A stretch of DNA of 36,547 nt from Shewanella electrodiphila. GTDB taxonomy: Bacteria; Pseudomonadota; Gammaproteobacteria; Enterobacterales; Shewanellaceae. The notes under the pieces were generated by a model, which did not search any database, was not told the DNA's origin, and saw only the letters and a list, made by a program, of their open reading frames with translations. Shown here piece by piece: positions 24,212-31,807 of the stretch. The stretch is taken from assembly GCF_023283985.1 (NCBI RefSeq), contig NZ_JAKIKU010000021.1, positions 1 through 36,547 on the forward strand. Direction: 5' to 3'. Made by a program: the position numbers and the translations under genes. How positions within the stretch are numbered: position 1 is the stretch's first letter; every line of letters starts with the position of its first letter.

Positions 24212-24510
24212 TCACCGAAGAACGTTTGCTAAAAGTTATTCTTGCTCCGCATATCTCTGAAAAGAGTACTGTACTAGCTGAGAAAAACAACACTGTAGTT
24301 TTCCGCGTAGCAATCGATGCGACTAAAGCAGAGATTAAAGCTGCTGTAGCTCAGCTATTCGAAGTTGAAGTTGATAGTGTTCGCACTTTGGTAAACAAAG
24401 GCAAAACTAAGCGCACTGGTGGCCGTGTTGGTCGTCGTAGCGATTGGAAAAAAGCCTATGTAACTTTAGCTGCTGGTGCTGACATCGATTTCGTTGGCGG
24501 CGCTGAGTAA
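24208..24510 (+). CDS. rplW: 50S ribosomal protein L23
   Basis: Sits at the tunnel exit and docks trigger factor and SRP. It has 100 residues as in E. coli. Family features are LLKVILAPHISEKST near the N-terminus and the basic loop NKGKTKRTGGRVGRRSDWKK at about 63-82. It starts in the ATGA overlap with rplD. rplB begins 16 bp later. Confidence 0.97.
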   Translation: MITEERLLKVILAPHISEKSTVLAEKNNTVVFRVAIDATKAEIKAAVAQLFEVEVDSVRTLVNKGKTKRTGGRVGRRSDWKKAYVTLAAGADIDFVGGAE

Positions 24511-24526
24511 GCAAAGGAGAATTATC

Positions 24527-25351
24527 ATGGCAGTTATTAAGTGTAAGCCAACCTCTCCAGGTCGTCGCCACGTTGTTAAAGTGGTGAACAGCGACTTGCA
24601 TAAAGGGAAACCTTTTGCAGGCCTGTTGGCTAAGAAATCTAAAAGTGGTGGCCGTAACAATACTGGCCGTATCACTGTTCGTCACGTAGGTGGTGGACAC
24701 AAGCAGCATTACCGTATTATTGACTTTAAACGTAATAAAGACGGTATCCCTGCAAAAATCGAACGTCTTGAGTATGATCCGAACCGTACAGCTAACATCG
24801 CGTTAGTACTATACGCAGACGGTGAGCGTCGTTACATTCTTGCTGCTAAAGGCATGCAAGCTGGTGACGCTATCCAATCTGGTTTGGATGCAGACATCAA
24901 AACTGGTAACGCAATGCCGCTTCGCAACATCCCAGTGGGTAGTGTTGTGCACGCAGTAGAAATGAAACCTGGTAAAGGTGCTCAAATCGCGCGTTCAGCT
25001 GGTGCTTATGTTCAAGTTGTTGCTCGTGATAACCAATATGCAACTTTACGTCTTCGCTCTGGCGAAATGCGCAAAGTACCTGTTGATTGTCGCGCAACAT
25101 TCGGTGAAGTTGGTAATGCCGAGCACATGCTACGCCAGTTAGGTAAAGCAGGTGCTAAACGCTGGAGAGGCGTACGCCCTACAGTGCGTGGTGTTGCAAT
25201 GAACCCGGTTGACCATCCACATGGTGGTGGTGAAGGCCGTACTTCAGGTGGACGTCACCCAGTGAGTCCATGGGGTGTGCCAACTAAGGGTTATAAAACT
25301 CGTAGTAATAAGCTCACCGACAAGTACATCGTACGTCGTCGTAATAAATAG
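24527..25351 (+). CDS. rplB: 50S ribosomal protein L2
   Basis: Needed for subunit association and formation of the peptidyl-transferase centre. It has 274 residues from the ATG at 24527, which follows a strong AAGGAG. That start gives the family N-terminus MAVIKCKPTSPGRRH. An in-frame ATG at 24476 lies inside rplW and adds 17 non-family residues, so it was rejected. The conserved functional loop HPHGGGEG is at about residue 230. Confidence 0.97.
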   Translation: MAVIKCKPTSPGRRHVVKVVNSDLHKGKPFAGLLAKKSKSGGRNNTGRITVRHVGGGHKQHYRIIDFKRNKDGIPAKIERLEYDPNRTANIALVLYADGERRYILAAKGMQAGDAIQSGLDADIKTGNAMPLRNIPVGSVVHAVEMKPGKGAQIARSAGAYVQVVARDNQYATLRLRSGEMRKVPVDCRATFGEVGNAEHMLRQLGKAGAKRWRGVRPTVRGVAMNPVDHPHGGGEGRTSGGRHPVSPWGVPTKGYKTRSNKLTDKYIVRRRNK

Positions 25352-25366
25352 TAAGAGGATTCGCCC

Positions 25367-25645
25367 ATGCCACGTTCTCTCAAGAAAGGTCCTTTCATTG
25401 ACCTGCACTTGCTGAAGAAGGTAGAGAAAGCGATGGAAGCGGGAGACAAAAAGCCAATTAAGACTTGGTCTCGTCGCTCAATGATCATCCCAAATATGAT
25501 TGGGTTGACCATCGCTGTCCATAATGGTCGTCAGCACGTACCTGTGTTCGTAACTGACGAAATGATCGGTCATAAGCTTGGTGAATTTTCACCAACTCGC
25601 ACTTATCGCGGCCATGCTGCAGATAAGAAAGCGAAGAAGCGTTAA
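25367..25645 (+). CDS. rpsS: 30S ribosomal protein S19
   Basis: Binds the 30S head with S13 and contacts the A-site region and the intersubunit bridge. It has 92 residues, as E. coli. The family pattern is clear: PRSLKKGPFID at the start, TWSRRSMIIPNMIG, and HKLGEFSPTRTYRGHAADKK near the end. It lies 15 bp after rplB and 15 bp before rplV. Confidence 0.97.
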   Translation: MPRSLKKGPFIDLHLLKKVEKAMEAGDKKPIKTWSRRSMIIPNMIGLTIAVHNGRQHVPVFVTDEMIGHKLGEFSPTRTYRGHAADKKAKKR

Positions 25646-25660
25646 TACGGGAGACATAAG

Positions 25661-25993
25661 ATGGAAGTTTTAGCTAAACATCGTTTTGCCCGTACGTCTG
25701 CGCAGAAGGCCCGTCTAGTTGCTGATCAAATTCGAGGTTTGCCTGTTTCTAAGGCTCTTGAAATTTTGACCTTCAGCCCTAAGAAAGCCGCCGTACTGGT
25801 TAAGAAAGTACTAGATTCAGCTATCGCAAACGCCGAACACAACGAAGGTGCAGATATCGATGAGCTTAAAGTTGGCCAAGTCTTTGTTGACGAAGCACCA
25901 ACTATGAAGCGCATCATGCCTCGTGCCAAAGGCCGCGCTGATCGTATCATGAAGCGTACCAGCCACATTACTGTGGTTGTATCAGATCGCTAG
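25661..25993 (+). CDS. rplV: 50S ribosomal protein L22
   Basis: Spans the 50S subunit, and its beta hairpin lines the exit tunnel opposite L4. It has 110 residues as in E. coli. The C-terminal hairpin FVDEAPTMKRIMPRAKGRAD is typical and shows no insertion or deletion of the kind linked to macrolide resistance. It lies 12 bp before rpsC. Confidence 0.97.
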   Translation: MEVLAKHRFARTSAQKARLVADQIRGLPVSKALEILTFSPKKAAVLVKKVLDSAIANAEHNEGADIDELKVGQVFVDEAPTMKRIMPRAKGRADRIMKRTSHITVVVSDR

Positions 25994-26005
25994 GAGAAGA
26001 GAGCA

Positions 26006-26695
26006 ATGGGACAGAAAGTACATCCTAATGGTATCCGTCTGGGTATCACAAAGCCTTGGATCTCTACTTGGTACGCCGATAAAGCAGATTATGCAAATAA
26101 TTTGCACAGCGACTGGGAAGTTCGTCAATATCTCACTGAGAAATTGAAGGCTGCATCAGTATCTAAAATCGTTATCGAGCGTCCTGCGAAGAGCATCCGC
26201 GTTACTATTCACACTGCCCGTCCAGGTGTTGTGATTGGTAAGAAAGGTGAAGATGTTGAAGTATTACGTGCATATGTATCTAAAATTACAGGCACTACTG
26301 CTCAAATCAACATCGCAGAGATCCGTAAGCCTGAGTTAGATGCTAAATTAGTTGCTGACAGTATTGCACAGCAATTAGAGCGTCGTGTTATGTTCCGTCG
26401 CGCTATGAAGCGCGCAGTTCAAAACGCAATGCGTATTGGTGCTCAAGGTATTAAAGTTGAAGTAAGCGGCCGTCTAGGCGGTGCTGAAATCGCACGTTCT
26501 GAGTGGTATCGTGAAGGTCGTGTACCTCTACATACTCTACGTGCTGATATCGACTATTCTACAGCTGAAAGTCACACTCAATACGGTGTGATTGGCGTTA
26601 AAGTTTGGATCTTCAAAGGCGAAGTTCTAGACGGAAACGTTGTAGCATTAGAAGAGCCTAAGCAACAACCGAAGCGCAAGCCTCGTGGTAAATAG
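26006..26695 (+). CDS. rpsC: 30S ribosomal protein S3
   Basis: Forms part of the mRNA entry tunnel and helicase with S4 and S5. It has 229 residues (E. coli 233). The N-terminus is MGQKVHPNGIRLGITKPW. The KH domain has GVVIGKKGEDVE at about 74-85. The C-terminal domain ends in a basic KQQPKRKPRGK tail. It lies 12 bp after rplV and 11 bp before rplP. Confidence 0.97.
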   Translation: MGQKVHPNGIRLGITKPWISTWYADKADYANNLHSDWEVRQYLTEKLKAASVSKIVIERPAKSIRVTIHTARPGVVIGKKGEDVEVLRAYVSKITGTTAQINIAEIRKPELDAKLVADSIAQQLERRVMFRRAMKRAVQNAMRIGAQGIKVEVSGRLGGAEIARSEWYREGRVPLHTLRADIDYSTAESHTQYGVIGVKVWIFKGEVLDGNVVALEEPKQQPKRKPRGK

Positions 26696-26706
26696 GAGAA
26701 ACTTTT

Positions 26707-27117
26707 ATGCTGCAACCTAAACGTATGAAGTTTCGCAAGATGTTCAAGGGCCGCAACCGTGGTCTAGCGAACGGTACTGAAGTTAGCTTTGGTACTTTCG
26801 GTTTGAAAGCAGTCGGCCGTGGCCGTTTAACTGCACGTCAAATCGAATCTGCACGTCGTGCCATGACACGTCACATTAAACGTCAAGGACAAATTTGGAT
26901 TCGAGTTTTCCCTGACAAGCCTATTACCTCTAAGCCTCTTGAAGTGCGTATGGGTAAAGGTAAAGGTAACGTTGAATACTGGGTATGTCAGATTCAACCT
27001 GGTAAGGTTCTTTATGAGATGAATGGTGTATCTGAAGAGTTAGCGCGTGAAGCGTTTGCTTTAGCATCTGCCAAGCTTCCTATTAAGACTACCTTCGTAA
27101 CTAAGACGGTGATGTAA
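26707..27117 (+). CDS. rplP: 50S ribosomal protein L16
   Basis: Contacts the A-site tRNA and 5S/23S rRNA and is needed late in 50S assembly. It has 136 residues, the same as E. coli. It starts MLQPKRMKFRKMFKGRNRG and has the conserved RMGKGKGNVEYWV at about 81-93. Its stop overlaps the rpmC start by one base (TAATG). Confidence 0.97.
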   Translation: MLQPKRMKFRKMFKGRNRGLANGTEVSFGTFGLKAVGRGRLTARQIESARRAMTRHIKRQGQIWIRVFPDKPITSKPLEVRMGKGKGNVEYWVCQIQPGKVLYEMNGVSEELAREAFALASAKLPIKTTFVTKTVM

Positions 27118-27308
27118 TGAAAGCGAGCGAACTAAGAGAAAAGAGCGTTGAAGAACTTAACGCTGAACTACTTGGTCTGCTGCGTGAGCAGTTTAACCTG
27201 CGTATGCAACACGCTACTGGTCAGTTGACTCAAACGAATCAATTGAAAATAGTGCGTCGTAACATTGCACGTGTTAAGACCATTATTACTTCTAAGGCAG
27301 GTGTGTAA
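27117..27308 (+). CDS. rpmC: 50S ribosomal protein L29
   Basis: Small two-helix protein beside L23 at the tunnel exit. It has 63 residues, the same as E. coli. The motif LLREQFNLRMQHATGQL is at about 21-37. It overlaps both neighbours by one base (TAATG on each side), so translation is probably coupled through rplP-rpmC-rpsQ. Confidence 0.97.
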   Translation: MKASELREKSVEELNAELLGLLREQFNLRMQHATGQLTQTNQLKIVRRNIARVKTIITSKAGV

Positions 27309-27556
27309 TGTCTGATAAAGCCCGTACTATGCAAGGTCGAGTTATTAGCAACAAAATGGATAAGTCTATTACTGTTGCTATCTCACGCCAAGTGAAACAT
27401 CCTATTTATGGGAAGTACATTAAGCGTACAACTAAGATCCATGCACATGACGAAACAAATCAGTGTAACGAAGGTGACGTAGTGACTATTAGTCAGTGTC
27501 GTCCTCTTTCTAAGACTAAGTCTTGGACACTAGTTGAAGTAGTAACAAAGGCCTAA
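27308..27556 (+). CDS. rpsQ: 30S ribosomal protein S17
   Basis: Primary binding protein of the 30S body, with an OB fold. It has 82 residues (E. coli 84). Typical are MQGRVISNKMDKSITV and HPIYGKYIKRTTKIHAHDE. Last gene of the S10 operon, followed 18 bp later by a terminator. Confidence 0.97.
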   Translation: MSDKARTMQGRVISNKMDKSITVAISRQVKHPIYGKYIKRTTKIHAHDETNQCNEGDVVTISQCRPLSKTKSWTLVEVVTKA

Positions 27557-27574
27557 TTTACATTAGGTTATAGT

Positions 27575-27609
27575 AAACGGCTCCAAAGTTTGGGGCCGTT
27601 TGTTTTTTT
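27575..27609 (+). terminator. S10 operon terminator
   Basis: A 10-bp stem AAACGGCTCC / GGGGCCGTTT (27575-27584 with 27592-27601, one wobble) with a 7-nt loop, then GTTTTTTT. Confidence 0.88.
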
Positions 27610-27633
27610 CTGCTATGCATTCCAAAATATTGG

Positions 27634-27642
27634 TGTTATACT
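27634..27642 (+). promoter_or_regulatory. Candidate spc operon promoter (extended -10)
   Basis: TGTTATACT is an extended -10 (TG at 27634-27635, TATACT at 27637-27642), followed by the GC-rich TGCGCGCC. The -35 is poor (TATGCA at 27614-27619, 17 bp away). The leader to rplN (27650-27773) holds a TGGT/ACCA stem and the ATCCCAATGTTGGGAT hairpin at 27727-27742, followed by TTTT. Confidence 0.45.
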
Positions 27643-27773
27643 TGCGCGCCATTTTTGAGTAAATTGTTGTTGAATGGTTTTATACCAAACGAGAGCAAAT
27701 TAGTTCATTAAATGGTCGAAATGATGATCCCAATGTTGGGATTTTGTGTAGTAACGATAGCGGAGCACTTAAA

Positions 27774-28142
27774 ATGATCCAAATGCAATCGACTCTAGAC
27801 GTCGCGTGTAACAGTGGCGCTCGTAGAGTTCAGTGTATTAAGGTCTTGGGTGGCTCTCATCGTCGTTATGCCGGTATCGGCGACGTCATCAAGGTTTCTG
27901 TTAAAGAAGCTATTCCTCGCGCTAAAGCGAAGAAAGGTGATGTATATAACGCGGTGGTAGTCCGTACTAAGAAAGGCGTACGTCGTCCAGATGGTTCTGT
28001 CATTCGCTTCGATCGGAATGCAGCAGTTTTGCTTAACGCAAACCTTGCACCGATTGGTACTCGTATTTTTGGACCAGTGACACGTGAATTGCGTACAGAG
28101 CAATTTATGAAAATCGTCTCTCTGGCACCAGAAGTACTGTAA
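27774..28142 (+). CDS. rplN: 50S ribosomal protein L14
   Basis: Lies on the intersubunit face and forms bridges with the 30S subunit. It is 122 residues from ATG 27774, which follows CGGAG. This start gives the family N-terminus MIQMQSTLDVACNSGARRV. An upstream in-frame start at 27744 lacks family residues and was rejected. CIKVLGGSHRRYAGIGD is conserved. First gene of the spc operon. Confidence 0.97.
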   Translation: MIQMQSTLDVACNSGARRVQCIKVLGGSHRRYAGIGDVIKVSVKEAIPRAKAKKGDVYNAVVVRTKKGVRRPDGSVIRFDRNAAVLLNANLAPIGTRIFGPVTRELRTEQFMKIVSLAPEVL

Positions 28143-28153
28143 GGAGCTTCAAA

Positions 28154-28468
28154 ATGGCAGCTAAAATCCGTCGTGAAGACGAAGTAATTGTACTAGCAGG
28201 TAAAGACAAGGGTAAACGAGCTAAAGTTTCTCAAGTCCTACCTACTGGTAAGTTGATTGTTGAAGGCATCAATCTTGTTAAAAAACACCAAAAGCCAAAC
28301 CCACAATTGGGCGTAACTGGCGGCGTTATCGAGAAAGAAGCACCGATGCAAGCATCAAACGTAGCGATCTTTAACCAAGCCACAGGCAAGGCAGATCGTG
28401 TTGGTTTCCGATTCGAAGACGGCAAAAAAGTCCGTTTCTTTAAATCGAATAGTGAACTCATTAAGTAA
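28154..28468 (+). CDS. rplX: 50S ribosomal protein L24
   Basis: Assembly initiator protein of the 50S subunit with a KOW motif (DEVIVLAGKDKGKRAKV, about 8-24). It has 104 residues, as E. coli. It lies 11 bp after rplN and 12 bp before rplE. In E. coli the S8 operator of the spc operon sits at the following gene boundary; I could not establish its structure here. Confidence 0.97.
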   Translation: MAAKIRREDEVIVLAGKDKGKRAKVSQVLPTGKLIVEGINLVKKHQKPNPQLGVTGGVIEKEAPMQASNVAIFNQATGKADRVGFRFEDGKKVRFFKSNSELIK

Positions 28469-28480
28469 ACGGAGTAAACG

Positions 28481-29020
28481 ATGGCGAAACTGCATGATAA
28501 ATATCAAGAGACTGTTATCGCAGAACTTTCTAAAAAGTTCGGTTATACCAGTGTCATGCAAGTCCCTCGGATTGAAAAAATCACCCTTAATATGGGTGTA
28601 GGCGAAGCAGTTGCAGACAAGAAAGTTATGGAGCATGCGCTTCGTGACATGACTGCAATCGCTGGTCAGAAACCTGTTGTAACTGTTGCACGTAAATCAG
28701 TTGCTGGTTTCAAAATCCGTGAAGGCTACCCTATTGGCTGTAAAGTTACCCTACGCGGTGAGCGTATGTGGGAATTTTTAGAGCGTTTAGTTGACATTGC
28801 AATCCCACGTATTCGTGACTTCCGTGGCCTAAGCGCAAAAGCGTTTGACGGTCGTGGTAACTACGCAATGGGTGTGCGTGAGCAAATCATCTTCCCAGAA
28901 ATCGATTACGATAAGATCGATAAGATTCGTGGTATGGATATTGTTATCACTACTACTGCGAAGAATGATGAAGAAGGTCGTGCTTTGTTAGACGCATTTA
29001 ACTTCCCATTCAAGAAATAA
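28481..29020 (+). CDS. rplE: 50S ribosomal protein L5
   Basis: Binds 5S rRNA in the central protuberance and contacts S13 across the subunit interface. It has 179 residues, the same as E. coli. Conserved stretches are IEKITLNMGVGEA, GQKPVVTVARKSVAGFKIREG and FPEIDYDKIDKIRGMDI. The start region ACGGAGTAAACGATGGCG is where S8 represses the operon in E. coli (known for the family, not shown here). Confidence 0.97.
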   Translation: MAKLHDKYQETVIAELSKKFGYTSVMQVPRIEKITLNMGVGEAVADKKVMEHALRDMTAIAGQKPVVTVARKSVAGFKIREGYPIGCKVTLRGERMWEFLERLVDIAIPRIRDFRGLSAKAFDGRGNYAMGVREQIIFPEIDYDKIDKIRGMDIVITTTAKNDEEGRALLDAFNFPFKK

Positions 29021-29030
29021 GGGTAGCATA

Positions 29031-29336
29031 ATGGCAAAATCATCTATGAAAGCACGTGAAGCAAAGCGTGCACAGCTCGTAGCTAAATATGCTGAAAAGC
29101 GTTTAGCACTTAAGGCTTTAATCAGCGCTCCTGATACTTCGGAAGAAGATCGTTGGGAAGCTGTACTTAAGTTACAAGCTCTACCTCGTGATTCTAGCGC
29201 TGCGCGTCAACGCAACCGTTGTAATCAAACTGGTCGCCCACATGGTGTTCTACGTAAATTCGGCCTTAGCCGTATTAAACTACGTGAAGCAACTATGCGT
29301 GGTGAAGTTCCTGGTCTGCGTAAGGCCAGCTGGTAA
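29031..29336 (+). CDS. rpsN: 30S ribosomal protein S14 (zinc-free type)
   Basis: Late-assembling 30S head protein next to S3 and S10. It has 101 residues, the long form without zinc-binding CXXC pairs; only Cys64 (RNRCNQTGRPHG) is present. The C-terminal FGLSRIKLREATMRGEVPGL is typical. It lies 10 bp after rplE. Confidence 0.97.
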   Translation: MAKSSMKAREAKRAQLVAKYAEKRLALKALISAPDTSEEDRWEAVLKLQALPRDSSAARQRNRCNQTGRPHGVLRKFGLSRIKLREATMRGEVPGLRKASW

Positions 29337-29360
29337 GCACTTGTCACGGAGTAAGCTAAT

Positions 29361-29753
29361 ATGAGCATGCAAGATCCTATTGCGGATATGTTAACACGTA
29401 TTCGTAACGGCCAAGCTGCTAACAAAGTATCAGTTAAGATGCCTTCAGCTAAGTTAAAAGTAGCAATAGCGAAATTACTTAAAGACGAAGGTTATATTAC
29501 TGACTACGCCGTAGCAGAAGAAGCCAAGCCTGAATTAGAAATCACTTTAAAGTATTTCCAAGGCAACCCAGTCGTTGAGACTATCCAGCGCGTTTCTCGC
29601 CCAGGTCTTCGTATTTACAAAGGTAAACACGAACTTCCAAAGGTGATGGGCGGACTAGGTGTCGCAATTGTGTCCACTTCTAAAGGCTTGATGACCGATC
29701 GTGCTGCCCGCCTAAATGGCATGGGTGGCGAGGTTATCTGCTACGTAGCGTAA
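29361..29753 (+). CDS. rpsH: 30S ribosomal protein S8
   Basis: Primary 16S rRNA binder of the 30S platform, and in enterics the repressor of the spc operon. It has 130 residues, as E. coli. It starts MSMQDPIADMLTRIRNGQ. The C-terminal GLGVAIVSTSKGLMTDRAAR carries the RNA-contact STSKG. It lies 24 bp after rpsN. Confidence 0.97.
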   Translation: MSMQDPIADMLTRIRNGQAANKVSVKMPSAKLKVAIAKLLKDEGYITDYAVAEEAKPELEITLKYFQGNPVVETIQRVSRPGLRIYKGKHELPKVMGGLGVAIVSTSKGLMTDRAARLNGMGGEVICYVA

Positions 29754-29763
29754 GGAGCTAGGT

Positions 29764-30297
29764 ATGTCACGTGTCGCAAAAGCACCAGTGTCTATTCCTA
29801 CCGGCGTAGAGGTGACCTTAAACGAACAGACTATTACTGTAAAAGGTACTAAAGGTAGTCTGACTCGAGAAATCAACAAAGCGGTAAGTGTTGAGCTAGA
29901 AAACGGTGTTGTAACGTTTGGTCCAGTTGAAGGCGTTTCTAACGCTTGGGCTCAAGCTGGTACAGCTCGTGCACTAGTAAACAACATGGTTGTTGGTGTT
30001 TCTGAAGGATTCGTTAAGAAATTAAAGTTAATTGGTGTTGGTTACCGTGCAAAAATTGCTGGTAAAGACATCGACCTAACATTAGGTTTCTCACACCCTT
30101 TGGTTCACAAACTTCCCGCAGGTGTTACTGCAGAGTGTCCTAGCCAAACTGATATCATACTTTCGGGTGTTGATAAGCAGTTAGTTGGTCAGGTCGCTGC
30201 TGAGATTCGTGGATACCGTCCACCAGAGCCTTATAAAGGCAAAGGTGTTCGCTATGCAGACGAACAAGTACGCCGTAAAGAGGCTAAGAAGAAGTAG
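29764..30297 (+). CDS. rplF: 50S ribosomal protein L6
   Basis: Lies near the factor-binding site and sarcin-ricin loop. It has 177 residues, as E. coli, with two repeated L6 domains. The second contains LIGVGYRAKIAGKDIDLTLG, and RGYRPPEPYKGKGVRY is near the end. It lies 10 bp after rpsH and 10 bp before rplR. Confidence 0.97.
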   Translation: MSRVAKAPVSIPTGVEVTLNEQTITVKGTKGSLTREINKAVSVELENGVVTFGPVEGVSNAWAQAGTARALVNNMVVGVSEGFVKKLKLIGVGYRAKIAGKDIDLTLGFSHPLVHKLPAGVTAECPSQTDIILSGVDKQLVGQVAAEIRGYRPPEPYKGKGVRYADEQVRRKEAKKK

Positions 30298-30307
30298 GTA
30301 ACGCGAT

Positions 30308-30658
30308 ATGGATAAGAAAACATCTCGCTTACGCCGCGCTACTCGCGCTCGTAAGAAGATCCAAGAGCTGGGCGTGAATCGTCTGGTTGTACATCGTACA
30401 CCGCGTCACATTTATGCTCAGGTTATTAATCCTGAAGCTCAGGTGGTGGCAGTTGCTTCAACCGTTGAGAAAGCGGTTAAAGAGCTACTAAAGAGTACCG
30501 GTAACGTAGACGCGGCTAAAGCAGTAGGTAAAACTGTTGCTGAGCGTGCGATCGAAAAAGGTGTAACAACAGTTGCATTCGACCGTTCTGGTTTCAAGTA
30601 TCACGGACGCGTAGCAGCACTAGCTGACGCAGCTCGTGAAGCTGGCCTGAAATTCTAA
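30308..30658 (+). CDS. rplR: 50S ribosomal protein L18
   Basis: 5S rRNA-binding protein of the central protuberance, working with L5 and L25. It has 116 residues (E. coli 117). A basic N-terminus (KKTSRLRRATRARKK) precedes the globular domain with RLVVHRTPRHIYAQVI and FDRSGFKYHGRV. It lies 12 bp before rpsE. Confidence 0.97.
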   Translation: MDKKTSRLRRATRARKKIQELGVNRLVVHRTPRHIYAQVINPEAQVVAVASTVEKAVKELLKSTGNVDAAKAVGKTVAERAIEKGVTTVAFDRSGFKYHGRVAALADAAREAGLKF

Positions 30659-30670
30659 GGGGTTATAAAA

Positions 30671-31174
30671 ATGGCTAAATTAGAAGCTCAGCAGAAAGAC
30701 GATTTGCAAGAGAAATTAATTGCAGTTAATCGTGTTTCTAAAGTAGTTAAAGGTGGTCGTATCTTTAGCTTCACCGCACTAACAGTGGTAGGTGATGGTA
30801 ATGGTAAGATCGGCTATGGCTATGGTAAAGCGCGCGAAGTTCCAGCTGCTATTCAAAAAGCAATGGAAAAAGCCCGCCGTAACATGGTAACCGTAGAGTT
30901 GAATGCAGGTACACTGCATCATCCAGTTAAAGGTCGCCATACTGGTTCGCGTGTTTACATGCAACCAGCATCGGAAGGTACCGGTATTATTGCCGGTGGC
31001 GCAATGCGTGCCGTATTGGAAGTTGCAGGCGTTCATAACGTTCTGTCTAAAGCATACGGTTCTACTAACCCGATCAACATCGTTCGCGCAACTGTAGATG
31101 CGTTGGTGCACATGAAGTCACCATCACAAATTGCAGCTAAGCGTGGCCTGAATGTTGATGAAATTCGAGGTTAA
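30671..31174 (+). CDS. rpsE: 30S ribosomal protein S5
   Basis: Shapes the decoding region and mRNA entry with S3 and S4. It has 167 residues, as E. coli. The N-terminal dsRNA-binding fold contains RVSKVVKGGRIFSFTALTV at about 20-38, the loop altered in spectinomycin-resistant strains of other species; it appears intact. The C-terminal half has GTGIIAGGAMRAVLEVAG. It lies 6 bp before rpmD. Confidence 0.97.
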   Translation: MAKLEAQQKDDLQEKLIAVNRVSKVVKGGRIFSFTALTVVGDGNGKIGYGYGKAREVPAAIQKAMEKARRNMVTVELNAGTLHHPVKGRHTGSRVYMQPASEGTGIIAGGAMRAVLEVAGVHNVLSKAYGSTNPINIVRATVDALVHMKSPSQIAAKRGLNVDEIRG

Positions 31175-31180
31175 TGCACC

Positions 31181-31363
31181 ATGGCTACTAAAACGTTTAA
31201 AGTAACACAGACAAAGAGTGCGATTGGTCGTTTGCCAAAGCACCGTGCCTGTTTATTAGGTCTAGGCCTAAGACGTATTGGCCACACTGTTGAAGTAGAA
31301 GATACTCCTTCTGTTCGCGGTATGGTTAATAAAGTTTACTACATGGTTAAGGTGGAGGATTAA
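31181..31363 (+). CDS. rpmD: 50S ribosomal protein L30
   Basis: Small 50S protein with a ferredoxin-like fold. It has 60 residues (E. coli 59). Typical are TQTKSAIGRLPKHRACLLGL and the NKVYYMVKVED end. The ribosome-binding site is weak, with only 6 bp separating it from rpsE, so it is probably translated by coupling. rplO begins 2 bp after its stop. Confidence 0.96.
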   Translation: MATKTFKVTQTKSAIGRLPKHRACLLGLGLRRIGHTVEVEDTPSVRGMVNKVYYMVKVED

Positions 31364-31365
31364 TA

Positions 31366-31800
31366 ATGCGTTTAAATACTCTATCTCCAGCAGCAGGCTC
31401 TAAGCGTGCTCCTAAGCGTGTAGGTCGTGGTATTGGTTCTGGTTTAGGTAAAACTGCAGGTCGTGGTCATAAGGGACAAAAGTCTCGTTCTGGCGGCGGT
31501 GTGCGTATCGGTTTTGAGGGTGGTCAAATGCCTCTTAAAATTCGTTTACCTAAGTTCGGTTTCACTTCACGCAAAGCTTTGGTTTCAGCTGAAGTTCGTT
31601 TACTAGAACTAGCAAAAGTTAACGGTGATGTTATCGACCTTAACGCTCTGAAAGATGCGAACGTAATTACTCGCAACATACAGTTTGCGAAAATCGTTCT
31701 TTCAGGTACCATTGAACGCCCAGTGACCGTAAAAGGTCTGAAGGTAACCAAAGGTGCACGTGCAGCTATTGAAGCTGCCGGCGGTAAGATCGAGGAATAA
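31366..31800 (+). CDS. rplO: 50S ribosomal protein L15
   Basis: Late assembly protein of the 50S subunit. It has 144 residues, the same as E. coli. The Gly/Arg-rich N-terminal extension (KRVGRGIGSGLGKTAGRGHK, about 18-37) threads into rRNA, and the globular domain follows. It starts 2 bp after rpmD with GGTGGAGG as ribosome-binding site. secY follows 7 bp later. Confidence 0.97.
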   Translation: MRLNTLSPAAGSKRAPKRVGRGIGSGLGKTAGRGHKGQKSRSGGGVRIGFEGGQMPLKIRLPKFGFTSRKALVSAEVRLLELAKVNGDVIDLNALKDANVITRNIQFAKIVLSGTIERPVTVKGLKVTKGARAAIEAAGGKIEE

Positions 31801-31807
31801 TACGTCG

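Noticed and set aside
24476..24526. Upstream start for rplB
   Set aside because: It lies inside rplW and adds residues foreign to L2; the ATG at 24527 has a strong AAGGAG.
27744..27773. Upstream start for rplN
   Set aside because: No family similarity, and L14 proteins begin at the residue encoded from 27774.
31754..31807. Upstream start for secY
   Set aside because: It lies inside rplO and adds 18 residues not found in SecY.
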